Assembly (NCBI RefSeq): GCF_004114955.1
Contig: NZ_CP030053.1
Location: forward strand, 2,604,001 to 2,668,000
Length of the DNA: 64,000 bases
Direction of reading: 5' to 3'
Source: Bradyrhizobium guangzhouense
Lineage (GTDB): Bacteria; Pseudomonadota; Alphaproteobacteria; Rhizobiales; Xanthobacteraceae
Made by a program: the position numbers and the translations under genes. Every line of letters begins with the position of its first letter. Positions within the stretch are counted from its first letter, which is position 1. Of the stretch, positions 1-9,849 are shown piece after piece. The notes below the pieces were generated by a model. The model was given only the letters and a program-made list of their open reading frames with translations, made no database searches and was not told the origin of the DNA.

Positions 1-1
1 C

Positions 2-298
2 ACAATCGCGGCCAATGCCTACGCCAATCTTGCGCGCGTGCTGGAAAACACCGCCGCCGGCAAGGGTAGCGAACCGAACGGGCAGTCCTTTTCCGCGCTG
101 CTGAAAGACGCCGTCGGCAGCGTCATGGAATCTGGCCGCAAATCCGACGCGCAGACCGTGGCGATGGCCAACGGCAAGGCCAACGTCATGGACGTGGTGA
201 CGGCGGTCGCCGACACCGACGTCGCGGTGTCGACGCTGGTCTCGGTCCGCGACCGCGTGATCGCGGCCTATGAAGACATCATGAAGATGCCGATCTGA
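2..298 (+). CDS. fliE: Flagellar hook-basal body protein FliE, 5' end outside the window
   Basis: Small rod/MS-ring adaptor of the flagellar basal body. The reading frame is open from base 2, and residues before the first in-frame GTG (position 38) also look like FliE, so the true start lies upstream. The visible 98 codons end in the characteristic FliE C-terminus: the VNDVVTAVADTDVAVSTLV-like helix and an R-D-R-V-I-A-A-Y-E-D-I-M-K-M-P-I tail. It is followed by fliQ, fliR and flhB on the same strand, the usual rhizobial order (flgB, flgC would be expected upstream). A palindromic repeat separates it from fliQ. Confidence 0.93.
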   Translation, partial: TIAANAYANLARVLENTAAGKGSEPNGQSFSALLKDAVGSVMESGRKSDAQTVAMANGKANVMDVVTAVADTDVAVSTLVSVRDRVIAAYEDIMKMPI

Positions 299-311
299 TT
301 TCGACCTCCGT

Positions 312-391
312 CGTCATTGCGAACGCCGCGAAGCAATCCAGAGTTTTTCCACGGCGGCAGTCTGGATTGCTTCGCGGCGCTCGCAATGACG
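312..391. repeat. 80-bp palindromic intergenic repeat
   Basis: Two 31-base arms (312-342 and 361-391) are inverted copies with a single mismatch, around an 18-base loop. Each arm contains GTCATTGCG and GCGAAGCAATCC. A related but decayed copy lies at 5363-5443. It sits inside the flagellar operon between fliE and fliQ, so it would be transcribed and could form a very stable hairpin in the mRNA. This looks like the REP-type elements common in Bradyrhizobium; family name not assigned. Confidence 0.85.
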
Positions 392-455
392 GGGAGGGGC
401 CGTGTGGTCCTCGTCGGAGCGGCGGGGATGGAAGCTTGAACAAGGAATTCTGCAA

Positions 456-719
456 ATGACCGGACCCGAGACCCTCGACGTCGCCCGCGACGCGATCTGG
501 ACCATCGTGATCGTATCCTCGCCGCTGATGGTGGTCGGTCTGGTGGTCGGCGTGGTCGTATCGTTGTTCCAGGCGCTGACCCAGATCCAGGAACAGACGC
601 TGGTCTACGTGCCGAAGATTTTGGCCATCTTTGCCACAATGCTGCTGGCGCTGCCGTTCATGGCCGACGCCCTTCATTCCCACATGATGCGGATCTCGTC
701 GCGAATCATCGGCGGCTGA
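456..719 (+). CDS. fliQ: Flagellar export apparatus protein FliQ
   Basis: Integral membrane subunit of the flagellar type III export gate. The 87-residue product from ATG 456 has the FliQ length and the conserved core V-S-L-F-Q-A-L-T-Q-I-Q-E-Q-T-L followed by P-K-I, with two hydrophobic helices. A longer frame opens at 402, but those 18 extra residues resemble nothing in FliQ and run out of the repeat region, so 456 is preferred; an AGGA lies upstream of it. It ends 17 bp before fliR. Confidence 0.95.
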   Translation: MTGPETLDVARDAIWTIVIVSSPLMVVGLVVGVVVSLFQALTQIQEQTLVYVPKILAIFATMLLALPFMADALHSHMMRISSRIIGG

Positions 720-736
720 GGCACAATGCGCTCACC

Positions 737-1507
737 ATGCGCATCGACGTCTCGCTGCTGCCGGCACTTGCGGCGGCCTTCATGCTCGCCTTCGCCCGGG
801 TCGGCGCGATGGTGATGCTGCTGCCGGGGCTCGGCGAGACCAACATCCCGACGCGGGTGAAGCTGTCGATTGCGCTTCTGCTCACGCTGATCATCCTGCC
901 GCTGCATCGCAATGCCTATCACGTCGATATGGGCTCGCTCGCGCCGATGCTGGTCCTGATGCTGCATGAGATCGTGATCGGCATCGTGCTCGGCGCCACT
1001 GCGCGCGTGACGCTCGCGGCGCTCCAGGTCGCAGGCGCGGTCATCGCGCAGCAGATGGGGCTCGGCTTCGTCACTTCGGTCGATCCGACCCAGGGGCAGC
1101 AGGGCGTGCTGGTCGGCAACTTCCTGACCATGCTGGGCGTGACGCTCCTGTTTGCCACCGACAGCCATCATCTGGTGATCGCGGCGCTGAACGACAGCTA
1201 TTCGATCTTTGCACCGGGCGAGACCGTGTCGAGCGGCGACGTCGCTGCGCTGGCGACGCGGGCCTTTTCCGCCGCGTTCCTGCTCGGCTTGCAGCTGTCG
1301 GGGCCGTTCCTGGTGTTCGGCCTCGTCTTTAACATCGGGCTAGGGGTGCTGGCGCGCTTGATGCCGCAGATGCAGGTCTATTTCGTCGGCGTGCCGCTGT
1401 CGATCTTCGCGGGCTTCATGGTGCTGGCCATGGTGCTCACGGCGATGATGGGCACCTATCTCGACTACTTCATCGGCGTCATGCACCAGATGTTGCCGCT
1501 CAGATAA
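737..1507 (+). CDS. fliR: Flagellar biosynthetic protein FliR
   Basis: Export-gate membrane protein that assembles with FliP and FliQ. 256 residues, about six hydrophobic segments, with the FliR signature near the N-terminus (F-A-R-V-G-A-M, then the L-P-G-L-G-E-T-N-I-P motif that precedes the first cytosolic loop) and G-L-G-F-V-T-S-V-D-P-T-Q-G near residue 115. It lies between fliQ and flhB, with only 9 bp to flhB, consistent with one transcript. Confidence 0.95.
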   Translation: MRIDVSLLPALAAAFMLAFARVGAMVMLLPGLGETNIPTRVKLSIALLLTLIILPLHRNAYHVDMGSLAPMLVLMLHEIVIGIVLGATARVTLAALQVAGAVIAQQMGLGFVTSVDPTQGQQGVLVGNFLTMLGVTLLFATDSHHLVIAALNDSYSIFAPGETVSSGDVAALATRAFSAAFLLGLQLSGPFLVFGLVFNIGLGVLARLMPQMQVYFVGVPLSIFAGFMVLAMVLTAMMGTYLDYFIGVMHQMLPLR

Positions 1508-1516
1508 GAGGGATCG

Positions 1517-2596
1517 ATGGCGGAAGACAACGATCCAGAGAGTCAAACAGAAGACCCGACACAAAAGCGCCTCGACCAGGCGCTCGAGCGCGGCGACGTC
1601 GCCAAAAGCCAGGAGATCAACACCTGGTTCATGATCGCGGGCGGCACGCTGGTCATCTCGACCTTCTCCGGCTCGGTGGGCAGCGGGCTGCTGACGCCGT
1701 TGCGTAATCTGCTCGCCAATTCTTGGATGATCAAAACCGATCCCGGCAATCTGCTCGCACTGATGCGTCAGATCGAGGTCGCGGTGCTGGCTGCGGTCGG
1801 CGTGCCGCTCCTGATGCTGGTGATCGCGGCGATTGCCGGCAACATGCTGCAGCACCGGCTGGTGTGGTCGACTGAATCCCTCATCCCCAAATTCAGCAAG
1901 CTCTCGCCGGCTGCCGGCTTCAAGCGCATCTTCGGCAAGCAGGCCGGCGTCAATTTCCTCAAGGGCATCGGCAAGCTCGTCGTGCTCGGTGCGATCATGA
2001 CCACGATCCTGTGGCCGGAGCGGCACCGCATGGAGGCGATGGTCAAGCTCGATCCGATGGCCATGTTGGGCGCCTCCACCGGCATGACCGTTCATCTGCT
2101 CGGCGCTGTCGTCGCAGCCCTCGCGATCATCGCCATCGGCGATTATTTCTTCCAGTATCGCAGCTGGTTCCAGCGGCAGAAGATGTCGCTGCAGGAGATC
2201 AAGGAGGAGTTCAAGCAGTCCGAAGGCGACCCGCACATCAAGGGCAAGCTCAGGCAGTTGCGGCAGCAGCGCTCCAAGAAGCGCATGATGGCAGCGGTTC
2301 CCAAGGCGTCGGTGATCATCACCAACCCGACCCACTATTCGGTGGCGTTGTCCTACGAACGCGGCATGTCGGCGCCGATCTGCGTCGCCAAGGGCGTCGA
2401 CAACCTCGCTTTCAAGATCCGGGAGATCGCGCGCGAGCACGATATCCCGATCGTCGAGAACGTGCCGCTGGCCCGCGCGCTCTATGCGACCGCCGAAATC
2501 GACAAGGAAATCCCCGTCGAGCACTACCATGCGGTCGCCGAAGTCATCGGCTACGTCATCCGGCTGAAGCGCGGTTTCAGTGCCGCGCGGCAATAA
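1517..2596 (+). CDS. flhB: Flagellar export switch protein FlhB
   Basis: Substrate-specificity switch of the flagellar type III export system. 359 residues: a short acidic N-terminus, four hydrophobic segments (roughly 30-210), then the cytosolic domain with the autocleavage motif N-P-T-H at residues 270-273 inside V-I-I-T-N-P-T-H-Y-S-V-A-L. FlhB proteins cleave themselves between the N and P of this motif. Last gene of the flagellar run. The 153 bp to cckA carry no obvious terminator. Confidence 0.96.
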   Translation: MAEDNDPESQTEDPTQKRLDQALERGDVAKSQEINTWFMIAGGTLVISTFSGSVGSGLLTPLRNLLANSWMIKTDPGNLLALMRQIEVAVLAAVGVPLLMLVIAAIAGNMLQHRLVWSTESLIPKFSKLSPAAGFKRIFGKQAGVNFLKGIGKLVVLGAIMTTILWPERHRMEAMVKLDPMAMLGASTGMTVHLLGAVVAALAIIAIGDYFFQYRSWFQRQKMSLQEIKEEFKQSEGDPHIKGKLRQLRQQRSKKRMMAAVPKASVIITNPTHYSVALSYERGMSAPICVAKGVDNLAFKIREIAREHDIPIVENVPLARALYATAEIDKEIPVEHYHAVAEVIGYVIRLKRGFSAARQ

Positions 2597-2749
2597 AACC
2601 CCCGAAAAGTACCGGAAATGGCCGTAAGCTGGGAATCAGCGTACCTTTCGCCCCTGTCGCCCTTGCGTCTGCGGGTCCGATTCAGGCAGGGAGGACCCCA
2701 CGTGCCCCGTGGCGCGTTGATTCTCTGCCGACAGGCTGCCTAGCGTGAA

Positions 2750-5335
2750 ATGACCGCCGAGACCGACCACGACCTGTCACGCGAGCCCGTTGCGGCGCAT
2801 GAGCCGTCGCCGCGCTCGGGCAGCATTGCGCTGGTGCTGCTGGTGGCCACCGGCCTCGTCGCGGTCGCCGTCGGCCTGATGACGCTCGGGCGCGCGCAGG
2901 CGCAGCCTTATATCCTCGGCATCCTCGCCGTGCTGGCGATGATCGGCCTGTTCAATCTGTTCGCCTTCGCGGCCGGCATCATCCGCTTCGTCGATCGCAA
3001 TCTGGACGATCCCGTGATGGGCCGCATCGCCGATCACGCCTTCGACGGTCTCGCGGTGACCGATCCGCGCGGCCATGTGGTCTATTCCAACGCGGCCTAT
3101 CTGACGCTGACGGGCGCCGCCGGACCGCAGGACGTACGCCCCGTCGAGCGTGTCTTCATCGGCAACCCCGATGTTTCCGAAGCCGTGTTCCGCCTGCTGA
3201 AAGCCGCGCGTGAAGGAAAACGGCAGCAGGAAGAGGTGCGCATTTCCGGACAGGACGGCAGCCACGGCCGCTGGTTGCGCATGCGCGTGCGTCCGCTCGG
3301 TACCGGCAAGCGCGAAGCCAAATATGCGGTGTGGTCGATCGCCGACATCACCCGCGACCGCGAGCGCCAGGAGGACGTGTTCCAGGAGCTCCAGCACGCG
3401 ATCGAATATCTCGATCACGCGCCGTGCGGCTTCTTCTCGGTCAATCCCGCCGGCGAGCTCGCCTATGTCAACGCGACGCTGGCGAACTGGCTCGACTATG
3501 ATCTCGCCGAGATCGGCTCGGGCGGCCTGAAGCTCGCCGACATCGTCTCCGGTGACGGCGCTTCGCTGCTGTCTTCGATCGTGGCGGTGCCGGGAGAAGT
3601 GAAGACAGAAGTCTTCGACATCGATCTGCGCATGCGCACCGGCAAGACCATGCCGGTCCGGCTCTATCACAAGCTGGCCTTCGGTGCCGATGGTGCGCCG
3701 GGACCGTCGCGCACGCTCGTCATCAGCCGCGCCCGCGACGAGCGCAGCGATCCCGATCGCGCCGCCGAAGTGCGCTTCATGCGCTTCTTCGACCACACGC
3801 CGATGGCGATCGCCACGGTCGATCGCGGCGGCAACGTCGTGCGGGCCAATGCGCGGTACGCCAAGCTCGCGCAGGGCCTCGGGCTCGACAGCGCCTCCAA
3901 GTCGATCTTCCGTGCGGTCAATGCGCGTGATCGGCACCTGCTGATTGCGGCCATCAACCAGGCGGCCGAAAACCAGGCCGATATCGCGCCGGTCGAGGTG
4001 GCGCTGGAAGGGACCAAGGAGCGCTGGGGCCAGTTCTTCGTCACGCCTGTCGATGCGGCCGAGAACGACGCGGAAGCTGCGATCGTGCACATGCTCGAGA
4101 CCACCGAGCGCCGTGCCCTCGAGAACCAGATCAACCAGTCGCAGAAGATGGAGACGGTCGGCCAGCTCGCCGGCGGCATCGCTCACGACTTCAACAACGT
4201 GCTCTCCGCCATCATGATGGCGAACGACTTCCTGCTGAACGCGCACAAGCCGACCGATCCGTCGTTCCAGGACATCATGCAGATCAAGCAGAACGCCACG
4301 CGTGCTGCGACGCTGGTGCGGCAGCTGCTCGCGTTCTCGCGGCGGCAGACGCTACGGCCGCAGGTGCTCGATCTCGGCGATGCGCTGTCCGACCTCACCA
4401 TGCTGCTGCGCCGTCTGATCGGCGAGAAGGTCAAGCTCGACCTGATTCACGGCCGCGATCTCTGGCCGGTCAAGGTCGACGTCTCCCAGTTCGAGCAGGT
4501 CATCGTCAATCTCGCGGTGAACGCGCGCGACGCCATGCCCGACGGCGGCAAACTGATCATCCGAACCGCCAACGTCGCGACGGAAGAGGCGGGCAAACTC
4601 GCCTACAAGGGCATGCCGGCGGCGGATTATGTGCGGATCGAGGTGGCCGACACCGGCACCGGCATTCCCGCCGATATCCGCGACAAGATCTTCGAGCCGT
4701 TCTTCTCGACCAAGGAAGTCGGCAAGGGCACCGGCCTCGGCCTTTCGACCGTCTACGGCATCGTCAAGCAGACCGGCGGCTTCATCTACGTCGATTCCGA
4801 ACCGGGACAAGGCACATCGTTCCACATCTTCCTGCCGCGCCACCACGCCGAGCCGGAGGTGGAGGTCGAGCAGCCCGCCGCTGCGGCCGCCGCGACGAAT
4901 GGCGCTGCCAAGGACGCTGCGCCGGTCGCCGTGGAGACCAAGCCTCGCACCGATCTCACCGGGCAGGGCACCATCCTGCTGGTCGAGGACGAAGAGGGAC
5001 TTCGCGCGCTGAACGCCCGCGGCCTGCGCTCGCGCGGCTACACCGTCGTCGAGGCCGAAAACGGCGTCGAGGCGATGGAGATGCTCGATGAGCAGAGCGG
5101 CGCGATCGATCTTGTGGTTTCCGACGTGGTGATGCCGGAGATGGACGGTCCGACGCTGCTCAAGGCGATGCGGGAGAAGAACCCTGACATCCGCTTCATC
5201 TTCGTCTCCGGCTACGCCGAAGACGCCTTCGAGAAGAGCCTGCCCGAGGGCCAGCAGTTCGACTTCCTGCCAAAGCCGTTCACGCTCAGCCAACTCGTGG
5301 CGGCGGTGAAGGAGACGATGACGAAGCAGGGGTGA
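2750..5335 (+). CDS. cckA: Hybrid sensor histidine kinase, CckA-type cell-cycle kinase
   Basis: 861 residues. Two hydrophobic segments near the N-terminus (about 25-85) anchor it in the inner membrane. PAS-like sensory segments follow to about residue 450, then the dimerisation/phosphotransfer helix G-G-I-A-H-D-F-N-N with H479, an ATP-binding domain with N-A-R-D-A-M, D-T-G-T-G-I and G-T-G-L-G-L-S boxes, an Ala-rich linker, and a C-terminal receiver with phospho-acceptor D792 in V-S-D-V-V-M-P. This matches CckA of Caulobacter and rhizobia, which phosphorylates ChpT and thereby CtrA, though it is longer than the Caulobacter protein. Its place after flhB fits CtrA control of flagellar genes. No ChpT gene is visible here. 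Confidence 0.9.
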   Translation: MTAETDHDLSREPVAAHEPSPRSGSIALVLLVATGLVAVAVGLMTLGRAQAQPYILGILAVLAMIGLFNLFAFAAGIIRFVDRNLDDPVMGRIADHAFDGLAVTDPRGHVVYSNAAYLTLTGAAGPQDVRPVERVFIGNPDVSEAVFRLLKAAREGKRQQEEVRISGQDGSHGRWLRMRVRPLGTGKREAKYAVWSIADITRDRERQEDVFQELQHAIEYLDHAPCGFFSVNPAGELAYVNATLANWLDYDLAEIGSGGLKLADIVSGDGASLLSSIVAVPGEVKTEVFDIDLRMRTGKTMPVRLYHKLAFGADGAPGPSRTLVISRARDERSDPDRAAEVRFMRFFDHTPMAIATVDRGGNVVRANARYAKLAQGLGLDSASKSIFRAVNARDRHLLIAAINQAAENQADIAPVEVALEGTKERWGQFFVTPVDAAENDAEAAIVHMLETTERRALENQINQSQKMETVGQLAGGIAHDFNNVLSAIMMANDFLLNAHKPTDPSFQDIMQIKQNATRAATLVRQLLAFSRRQTLRPQVLDLGDALSDLTMLLRRLIGEKVKLDLIHGRDLWPVKVDVSQFEQVIVNLAVNARDAMPDGGKLIIRTANVATEEAGKLAYKGMPAADYVRIEVADTGTGIPADIRDKIFEPFFSTKEVGKGTGLGLSTVYGIVKQTGGFIYVDSEPGQGTSFHIFLPRHHAEPEVEVEQPAAAAAATNGAAKDAAPVAVETKPRTDLTGQGTILLVEDEEGLRALNARGLRSRGYTVVEAENGVEAMEMLDEQSGAIDLVVSDVVMPEMDGPTLLKAMREKNPDIRFIFVSGYAEDAFEKSLPEGQQFDFLPKPFTLSQLVAAVKETMTKQG

Positions 5336-5362
5336 GCATGGGGGCGAAGGCGCCTCATACTC

Positions 5363-5443
5363 CGTCATTGCGAGCGTAGCGAAGCAATCCAGGATCTTTC
5401 CGCGGGAGCAGTCTGAATTGCTTCGTCGCAAGGGCTCCGCAAG
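5363..5443. repeat. Degenerate copy of the GTCATTGCG palindrome
   Basis: The left arm (GTCATTGCGAGCG...GCGAAGCAATCC) closely matches the arm of the 312-391 repeat. The right arm has lost part of its complementarity. It occupies the start of the 320-bp gap between cckA and the Tim44-like gene. The remainder of that gap (5444-5655) shows no further gene; it should contain the promoter of the downstream gene. Confidence 0.7.
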
Positions 5444-5655
5444 AGGGGAGGGAGCGGAATTCTTGCCGAGATAGTTGCCGGTAACCCGCGACCACAGCTC
5501 CCGTCGTTCCCCAGCCAACCCCCCGTTAAATATGGGCTTTTACCATATACCCGCGACCGAGGGCCGCAGACGGGGGTTCCAAAACCGGCTTCCCTTTTGT
5601 AAACGGCTGCCCATCTTACTGGCACGTCCCCATGCCGGGGATTTGGGAAACGAAC

Positions 5656-6606
5656 ATGAATTTCTCGCAATGGTCCCGCCGTCTCGTGAAGACGATTGCC
5701 GTCGTCCTGGCGCTCGCGCTGCCGACGGCGCTTGCGATCTCGTCCGCCGATGCCCGCGTTGGTGGCGGCTTCTCGTCGGGGTCGCGCGGCTCGCGGACCT
5801 TTTCGGCCCCGCCGTCGACCACGACCGCGCCGGGCTCCGCCTCGCCATTCAACCGCACCTATAGTCAGCCTGGCGCCGGCATGAACAATGCTTTGCCTTC
5901 GCGCGGCGGCCTGTTCGGCCGCGGCGGCGGTTTCCTGGGTGGTCTTGCGGCCGGTTTTCTCGGTGCCGGCTTGCTCGGCATGCTGTTCGGTGGCGGCCTG
6001 TTCGGCGGTCTCGGCGGCCTGTCGTCGTTCCTGGGCCTGATCATCCAGATCGTGCTCGTGGTGTTCGTGGTGCGGCTGGCGATGTCCTGGTGGCAGCGCC
6101 GCAACTCGCCGCAGGCGGCCTACGCAGGTGCGGGACCGCAGGCGAGCTATCGCAGCGGTCTTGGTTCCGGCCTCGGCAGCGGCTTCGGCGCCAACAACGC
6201 GCCGCTCGAGATCAAGCCCGCCGACTACGAGGCGTTCGAGCGCCTGCTTGGCGACATCCAGTCCGCGTGGTCGAACGAGGACGTTGCGAAACTGCACACG
6301 CTCGCGACGCCGGAAATGGTCTCCTATTTCGAGCAGGACCTTGCCCAGAACCGCGCGCGCAATGCGGTGAACAAGGTAACCAACGTCAAGCTGTTGCAGG
6401 GCGACCTCGCAGAAGCCTGGCGTGAAGGCGAGACCGACTACGCGACCGTGGCGATGCGTTTCGCGCTCACCGACAAGACCGTCGATCGCAACACCGGAGC
6501 GATCGTCTCCGGCAGCGAGCAGCCAGGCGAGGTCACCGAGGTCTGGACCTTCGCCCGTCGTCCAGGCAGCCCCTGGGAATTGTCGGCGATCCAGCAGACC
6601 AACTGA
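5656..6606 (+). CDS. Tim44-like domain membrane protein
   Basis: 316 residues from ATG 5656. An N-terminal signal/anchor (about residues 10-40) ends in A-D-A-R and is followed by a Gly/Ser/Phe-rich low-complexity stretch, a Gly-rich hydrophobic block (about 90-150: repeated G-G-L-F-G, then a strong transmembrane helix), and a C-terminal alpha/beta domain (about 185-312) typical of bacterial Tim44-like (TIM44/MBA1) proteins, with I-K-P-A-D-Y-E-A-F-E near its start and G-E-V-T-E-V-W-T-F near its end. The family is found in many alphaproteobacteria without a settled function. A start 8 codons earlier (5632) is possible but gives a poorer signal sequence. It is followed by a strong terminator. 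Confidence 0.82.
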   Translation: MNFSQWSRRLVKTIAVVLALALPTALAISSADARVGGGFSSGSRGSRTFSAPPSTTTAPGSASPFNRTYSQPGAGMNNALPSRGGLFGRGGGFLGGLAAGFLGAGLLGMLFGGGLFGGLGGLSSFLGLIIQIVLVVFVVRLAMSWWQRRNSPQAAYAGAGPQASYRSGLGSGLGSGFGANNAPLEIKPADYEAFERLLGDIQSAWSNEDVAKLHTLATPEMVSYFEQDLAQNRARNAVNKVTNVKLLQGDLAEAWREGETDYATVAMRFALTDKTVDRNTGAIVSGSEQPGEVTEVWTFARRPGSPWELSAIQQTN

Positions 6607-6628
6607 TCGCACGCAGAACAACAAACGA

Positions 6629-6659
6629 GGGCGTCGTGCTTCGGCACGGCGCCCTTTTT
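6629..6659 (+). terminator. Rho-independent terminator after the Tim44-like gene
   Basis: An 11-bp stem (GGGCGTCGTGC / GCACGGCGCCC, one G-T wobble) closed by a TTCG tetraloop and followed directly by TTTTT. It lies 22 bp after the stop codon. Confidence 0.93.
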
Positions 6660-6776
6660 CATTGAGCCGCCGATATCCCGATACGGCCGAGCATTTTCCG
6701 TGAAGCACTTAATTGCTTGTTGCCCGCGCCGAGCTCCCGCAATTTCGCGCTAGCCATTCGGAGAAGGAGATATTCG

Positions 6777-8162
6777 GTGAGCCAGTCTGTCGCGCGCTCC
6801 AGGACACATCATGACAACAGCGCGAGGAATCCGTCCCTGCCGCTGGAGGCGATCGAGGCTGCCTATGACCGGATCGAGGCCGAACGCGACCGCAATTGCT
6901 GGATCCATGTCCGCCCGCGGGAGGAGGCGCTGGACATATGCCGCAAGCTCGTGGCGCGCGCGCGGACCGGCGAACATCTTCCGCTGCTCGGCATTCCCTT
7001 TGGTGTGAAGGACAATATTGATGTCGAGGGGATGCCGACCACCGCCGCATGCCCGGCGTTCAGCTACACGCCCTGGCATTCCGCGCACAGCGTCGAACGC
7101 CTCACCTCGGCCGGTGCAATTTGCCTCGGAAAGACCAATCTCGATCAGTTCGCCACAGGCCTGTCTGGCGCGCGTTCGCCTTATGGCGCCTGCGCCTCGG
7201 TTGCCGATGCGCGCTATGTCTCGGGCGGCTCGAGCTCCGGGTCCGCGGTCGCCGTGGCGGCGGGGCACGTGGCGTTCGCGCTCGGCACCGACACCGGCGG
7301 GTCCGGCCGCATCCCTGCCGGCTTCAACAACATCGTCGGAATCAAGCCGACCGTCGGGCTGGTGTCGTCACGCGGGCTGGTGCCGAATTGCCCGACGATC
7401 GATTGCGTCTCGGTGTTCTGCAACACCGTCTGCGATGGCGAGGCGATCCTCGACATTATCGAAGGGTTCGACTTCGAAGACCCCTACAGCCGCCGGCCCA
7501 GGGCGTTTTCTTTCGCCAGTGGAGCGCTGTCATCGTTTCGGTTCGGCCGCATTGCGTCAGCCGATCTCGAATGCTTCGGCATGCCGGAATGCGGCGAGCT
7601 CTATGAGCGCGCCTGTGAGCGTTTCACCGTGATCGGCGGAACGGCTGTTGAGGTGGACTTCGCTCCGTTCCGCCAGGCCGGGGAGTTGATGTTCAGCGGA
7701 CCCTGGGTGGCGGAGCGGCACTCGGCCATCGCCTCGCTCCTGGACATCGAGTCCGGCTCCCTGCTTGATGTCACCAAAACGGTTCTCGCCTCAGCCGCAG
7801 GCTATTCGGCGATCGACACGTTTGGCGCCATTCACCGGCTGCAGCGTCTTCGTCGCGACGTCGAGGCGATCTTTGCGGGGATCGATGCGCTGGTGGTCCC
7901 GACCGCACCGCGGCCGTTCACGCTGGAGGAGATGTTTGGCGATCCGATCACTCTCAACAATCGCCTCGGCTACTACTCGTACTTTGCCAATCTGCTCGAT
8001 CTTTGCGGCGTCGCGGTTCCGAACGCGACATTGCCCGATGGCATGCCGATGGGCGTGACCTTGCTGGCGCCGGCCTGGCACGATCGCGCACTGATCGGAC
8101 TGGCGCGGCGGTTCGAGGCCGGCGCAGGCGAAGCGGCTTTCGAATTGAAATCGGGCGCCTGA
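6777..8162 (+). CDS. Amidase-signature hydrolase, AtzF/allophanate hydrolase-like
   Basis: 461 residues. The GTG at 6777 is chosen because GGAGAAGGAG lies 7 bp upstream; the frame is open further back but without a ribosome site. It has the amidase signature: general-base lysine K78 in G-I-P-F-G-V-K-D-N-I-D, the Gly/Ser loop G-G-S-S-S-G-S-A (about 150-157), and the nucleophile-type serine S176 in G-T-D-T-G-G-S-G-R-I-P-A. The best resemblance is the amidase half of allophanate hydrolase. The C-terminal domain that completes allophanate breakdown in full-length AtzF (about 600 aa) is absent, so the substrate is uncertain. It converges with the Crp-family gene 10 bp away. Confidence 0.8.
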   Translation: MSQSVARSRTHHDNSARNPSLPLEAIEAAYDRIEAERDRNCWIHVRPREEALDICRKLVARARTGEHLPLLGIPFGVKDNIDVEGMPTTAACPAFSYTPWHSAHSVERLTSAGAICLGKTNLDQFATGLSGARSPYGACASVADARYVSGGSSSGSAVAVAAGHVAFALGTDTGGSGRIPAGFNNIVGIKPTVGLVSSRGLVPNCPTIDCVSVFCNTVCDGEAILDIIEGFDFEDPYSRRPRAFSFASGALSSFRFGRIASADLECFGMPECGELYERACERFTVIGGTAVEVDFAPFRQAGELMFSGPWVAERHSAIASLLDIESGSLLDVTKTVLASAAGYSAIDTFGAIHRLQRLRRDVEAIFAGIDALVVPTAPRPFTLEEMFGDPITLNNRLGYYSYFANLLDLCGVAVPNATLPDGMPMGVTLLAPAWHDRALIGLARRFEAGAGEAAFELKSGA

Positions 8163-8172
8163 AGCCCGGCGA

Positions 8173-8925
8173 TTATTCCATCTCCCGCCCGAGCACCGAA
8201 AGATCCAGGATCGATATCACGGATCTGTCGTACCGGATCACGCCTTCCGCCTGGAGCCGCGCGAGTTGCACGGTTACCCATTGGCGGGTCGATCCGATGA
8301 GATTGGCGAGATCGCCGTGGGTAAACGGCATACCGACGATGATCTCGTTGTCGCGCCGCACGCCGTAGACGTGCGACAGGAAGATCAGCAGGCTATGCAG
8401 CCGCTCGGTCACCGAGCGCGTCCCGAGCATCTGCGCCATCGCCGAGTAGCAGCGCGCCTTGAACGCCAGGGCATCCAGCAGGGCGACGGCGATCTCAGGC
8501 GATTCCAGCGCAAGCCGCCGCAGCGCCGGTCCGGGCATGAACGTCAACTGGCTGCGTTCGGCCGCAACCGATGTCCACATGTGCGGGCCCGTTCCGAAGA
8601 TGTCGGGGCCGCCGACGAAGTTGCCGGGAAACCAGTAAGCGAGGGTGACCTCGCGCCCCGACGGCGCCGCATAGTAGCTGCGGATGCGGCCCTCGCTGAT
8701 CAAATAGATCCCGGCCTGTGCGTCGCCTTGAGACCAGACCAGTTGGCCGGCTTCCAGCGTCTTCTCGCGTCCGATCGCACGCAAACGATTGCGATCGGCT
8801 CGATCGAGGCCGTCGAGCAAGCCCGGCAGTGGCCTGACGAGATCGTCCGACTCGGCCAGCATCACACCTGCCGCTATCGCGCTGTTCGCCCTGTGCATGG
8901 CCGGCTCCGCTGTGAGACCCGGCAT
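8173..8925 (-). CDS. Crp/Fnr-family transcriptional regulator
   Basis: 250 residues: an N-terminal cyclic-nucleotide-binding fold (about 35-150, with G-Q-L-V-W-S-Q-G-D and G-I-Y-L-I-S-E-G) and a C-terminal winged helix containing T-H-G-D-L-A-N-L-I-G-S-T-R-Q-W-V-T (about 205-222) as recognition helix. No Cys cluster for an iron-sulfur centre, so not a classical FNR. It lies 63 bp downstream of the ABC transporter genes on the same strand and may be co-transcribed with them, suggesting autoregulated control of uptake. An alternative ATG lies at 8898. Confidence 0.85.
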   Translation of the reverse strand: MPGLTAEPAMHRANSAIAAGVMLAESDDLVRPLPGLLDGLDRADRNRLRAIGREKTLEAGQLVWSQGDAQAGIYLISEGRIRSYYAAPSGREVTLAYWFPGNFVGGPDIFGTGPHMWTSVAAERSQLTFMPGPALRRLALESPEIAVALLDALAFKARCYSAMAQMLGTRSVTERLHSLLIFLSHVYGVRRDNEIIVGMPFTHGDLANLIGSTRQWVTVQLARLQAEGVIRYDRSVISILDLSVLGREME

Positions 8926-8988
8926 CGATTATTCAAGAACCATGCCAGCGCGCTGCGGCCCGTCTCTCGATCTGCGAATTCGAGGCGG

Positions 8989-9849
8989 TCAGCTCGCGTC
9001 CGACTGATTGAACGCCCGCAACCCTTCCGCGCGGATGACGTCGAGACAATCCTTCTTGAGGGAGAGATAAGTTGGCTCGACCATGATCGAACTCGACCGC
9101 GGGCGCGGCAGCTTGACCGCGACATCGCGCAGGATGCGGCCGGGTCCCGCGCTCATGATGAGAACGCGGTCCGCCAGCACGATGGCTTCATCGATGTCAT
9201 GGGTGACGAACACGATGGTCGACTTGATCCGGTCGCGCAGCTCCAGCAGATTGTCTTGCATCACCGCCCGCGTCTGCGCGTCGAGGGCCCCGAACGGCTC
9301 GTCCATCAGCAGCACGCGGGGCTGATTGGCCAGCGCTCGCGCGATCGCCACGCGCTGCTGCATGCCGCCGGACAGCGTGTTCGGATAGGCGTCGGCGAAG
9401 CGCTTGAGACCGATCATCGCGATCAGATCGTCGGCAATGGCATTCGCTTCCTTCTTTGGCTTCCCATGCATCCTGGGGCCATGGGCGATGTTCCTGCGGA
9501 CGGACTTCCAGGGGAAAAGATGCGGCTGCTGGAACACCATGCCGACATCGGGCCGTGGGCCGTGGACAGGCGAACCCTCCACCAGGATGTTGCCTTCAAA
9601 CGGCACTTCCAGTCCGGCGATCGTATTGAGCACCGTCGACTTGCCGCAGCCGGAGGGCCCGACGATGCAGACAAACTCGCCAGGCGCGACGTCAAACGAC
9701 ACGCGATCCACCGCGATGGTCTGCCCGCGGTTGGTCTCAAACACGATGCTCAGGTCTGAGACTTGAATGGCCGGTTGCTTCCGCGCCGGTTCCACGGAGG
9801 CCGATGCGCTTGCCAGGGCCAATTTCACGATCGATCGCGATCCCGACAT
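8989..9849 (-). CDS. ABC transporter ATP-binding protein, nitrate/sulfonate/taurine type
   Basis: 286 residues. Walker A G-P-S-G-C-G-K-S-T, Q-loop V-F-Q-Q-P, ABC signature L-S-G-G-M-Q-Q-R, Walker B V-L-L-M-D-E-P-F-G-A-L-D and H-loop F-V-T-H-D-I-D-E-A are all present. This is the SsuB/TauB/NrtD class. The start at 9849 overlaps the permease stop (TGATG), showing translational coupling. The protein is distinct from a longer open frame running upstream in the same phase, which is a shadow of the permease. Confidence 0.92.
   Translation of the reverse strand: MSGSRSIVKLALASASASVEPARKQPAIQVSDLSIVFETNRGQTIAVDRVSFDVAPGEFVCIVGPSGCGKSTVLNTIAGLEVPFEGNILVEGSPVHGPRPDVGMVFQQPHLFPWKSVRRNIAHGPRMHGKPKKEANAIADDLIAMIGLKRFADAYPNTLSGGMQQRVAIARALANQPRVLLMDEPFGALDAQTRAVMQDNLLELRDRIKSTIVFVTHDIDEAIVLADRVLIMSAGPGRILRDVAVKLPRPRSSSIMVEPTYLSLKKDCLDVIRAEGLRAFNQSDAS

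Noticed and set aside
268..683. Long minus-strand reading frames opposite fliE and fliQ.
   Set aside because: Arg/His-rich translations typical of antisense shadows in high-GC genes; the plus strand has clear flagellar proteins.
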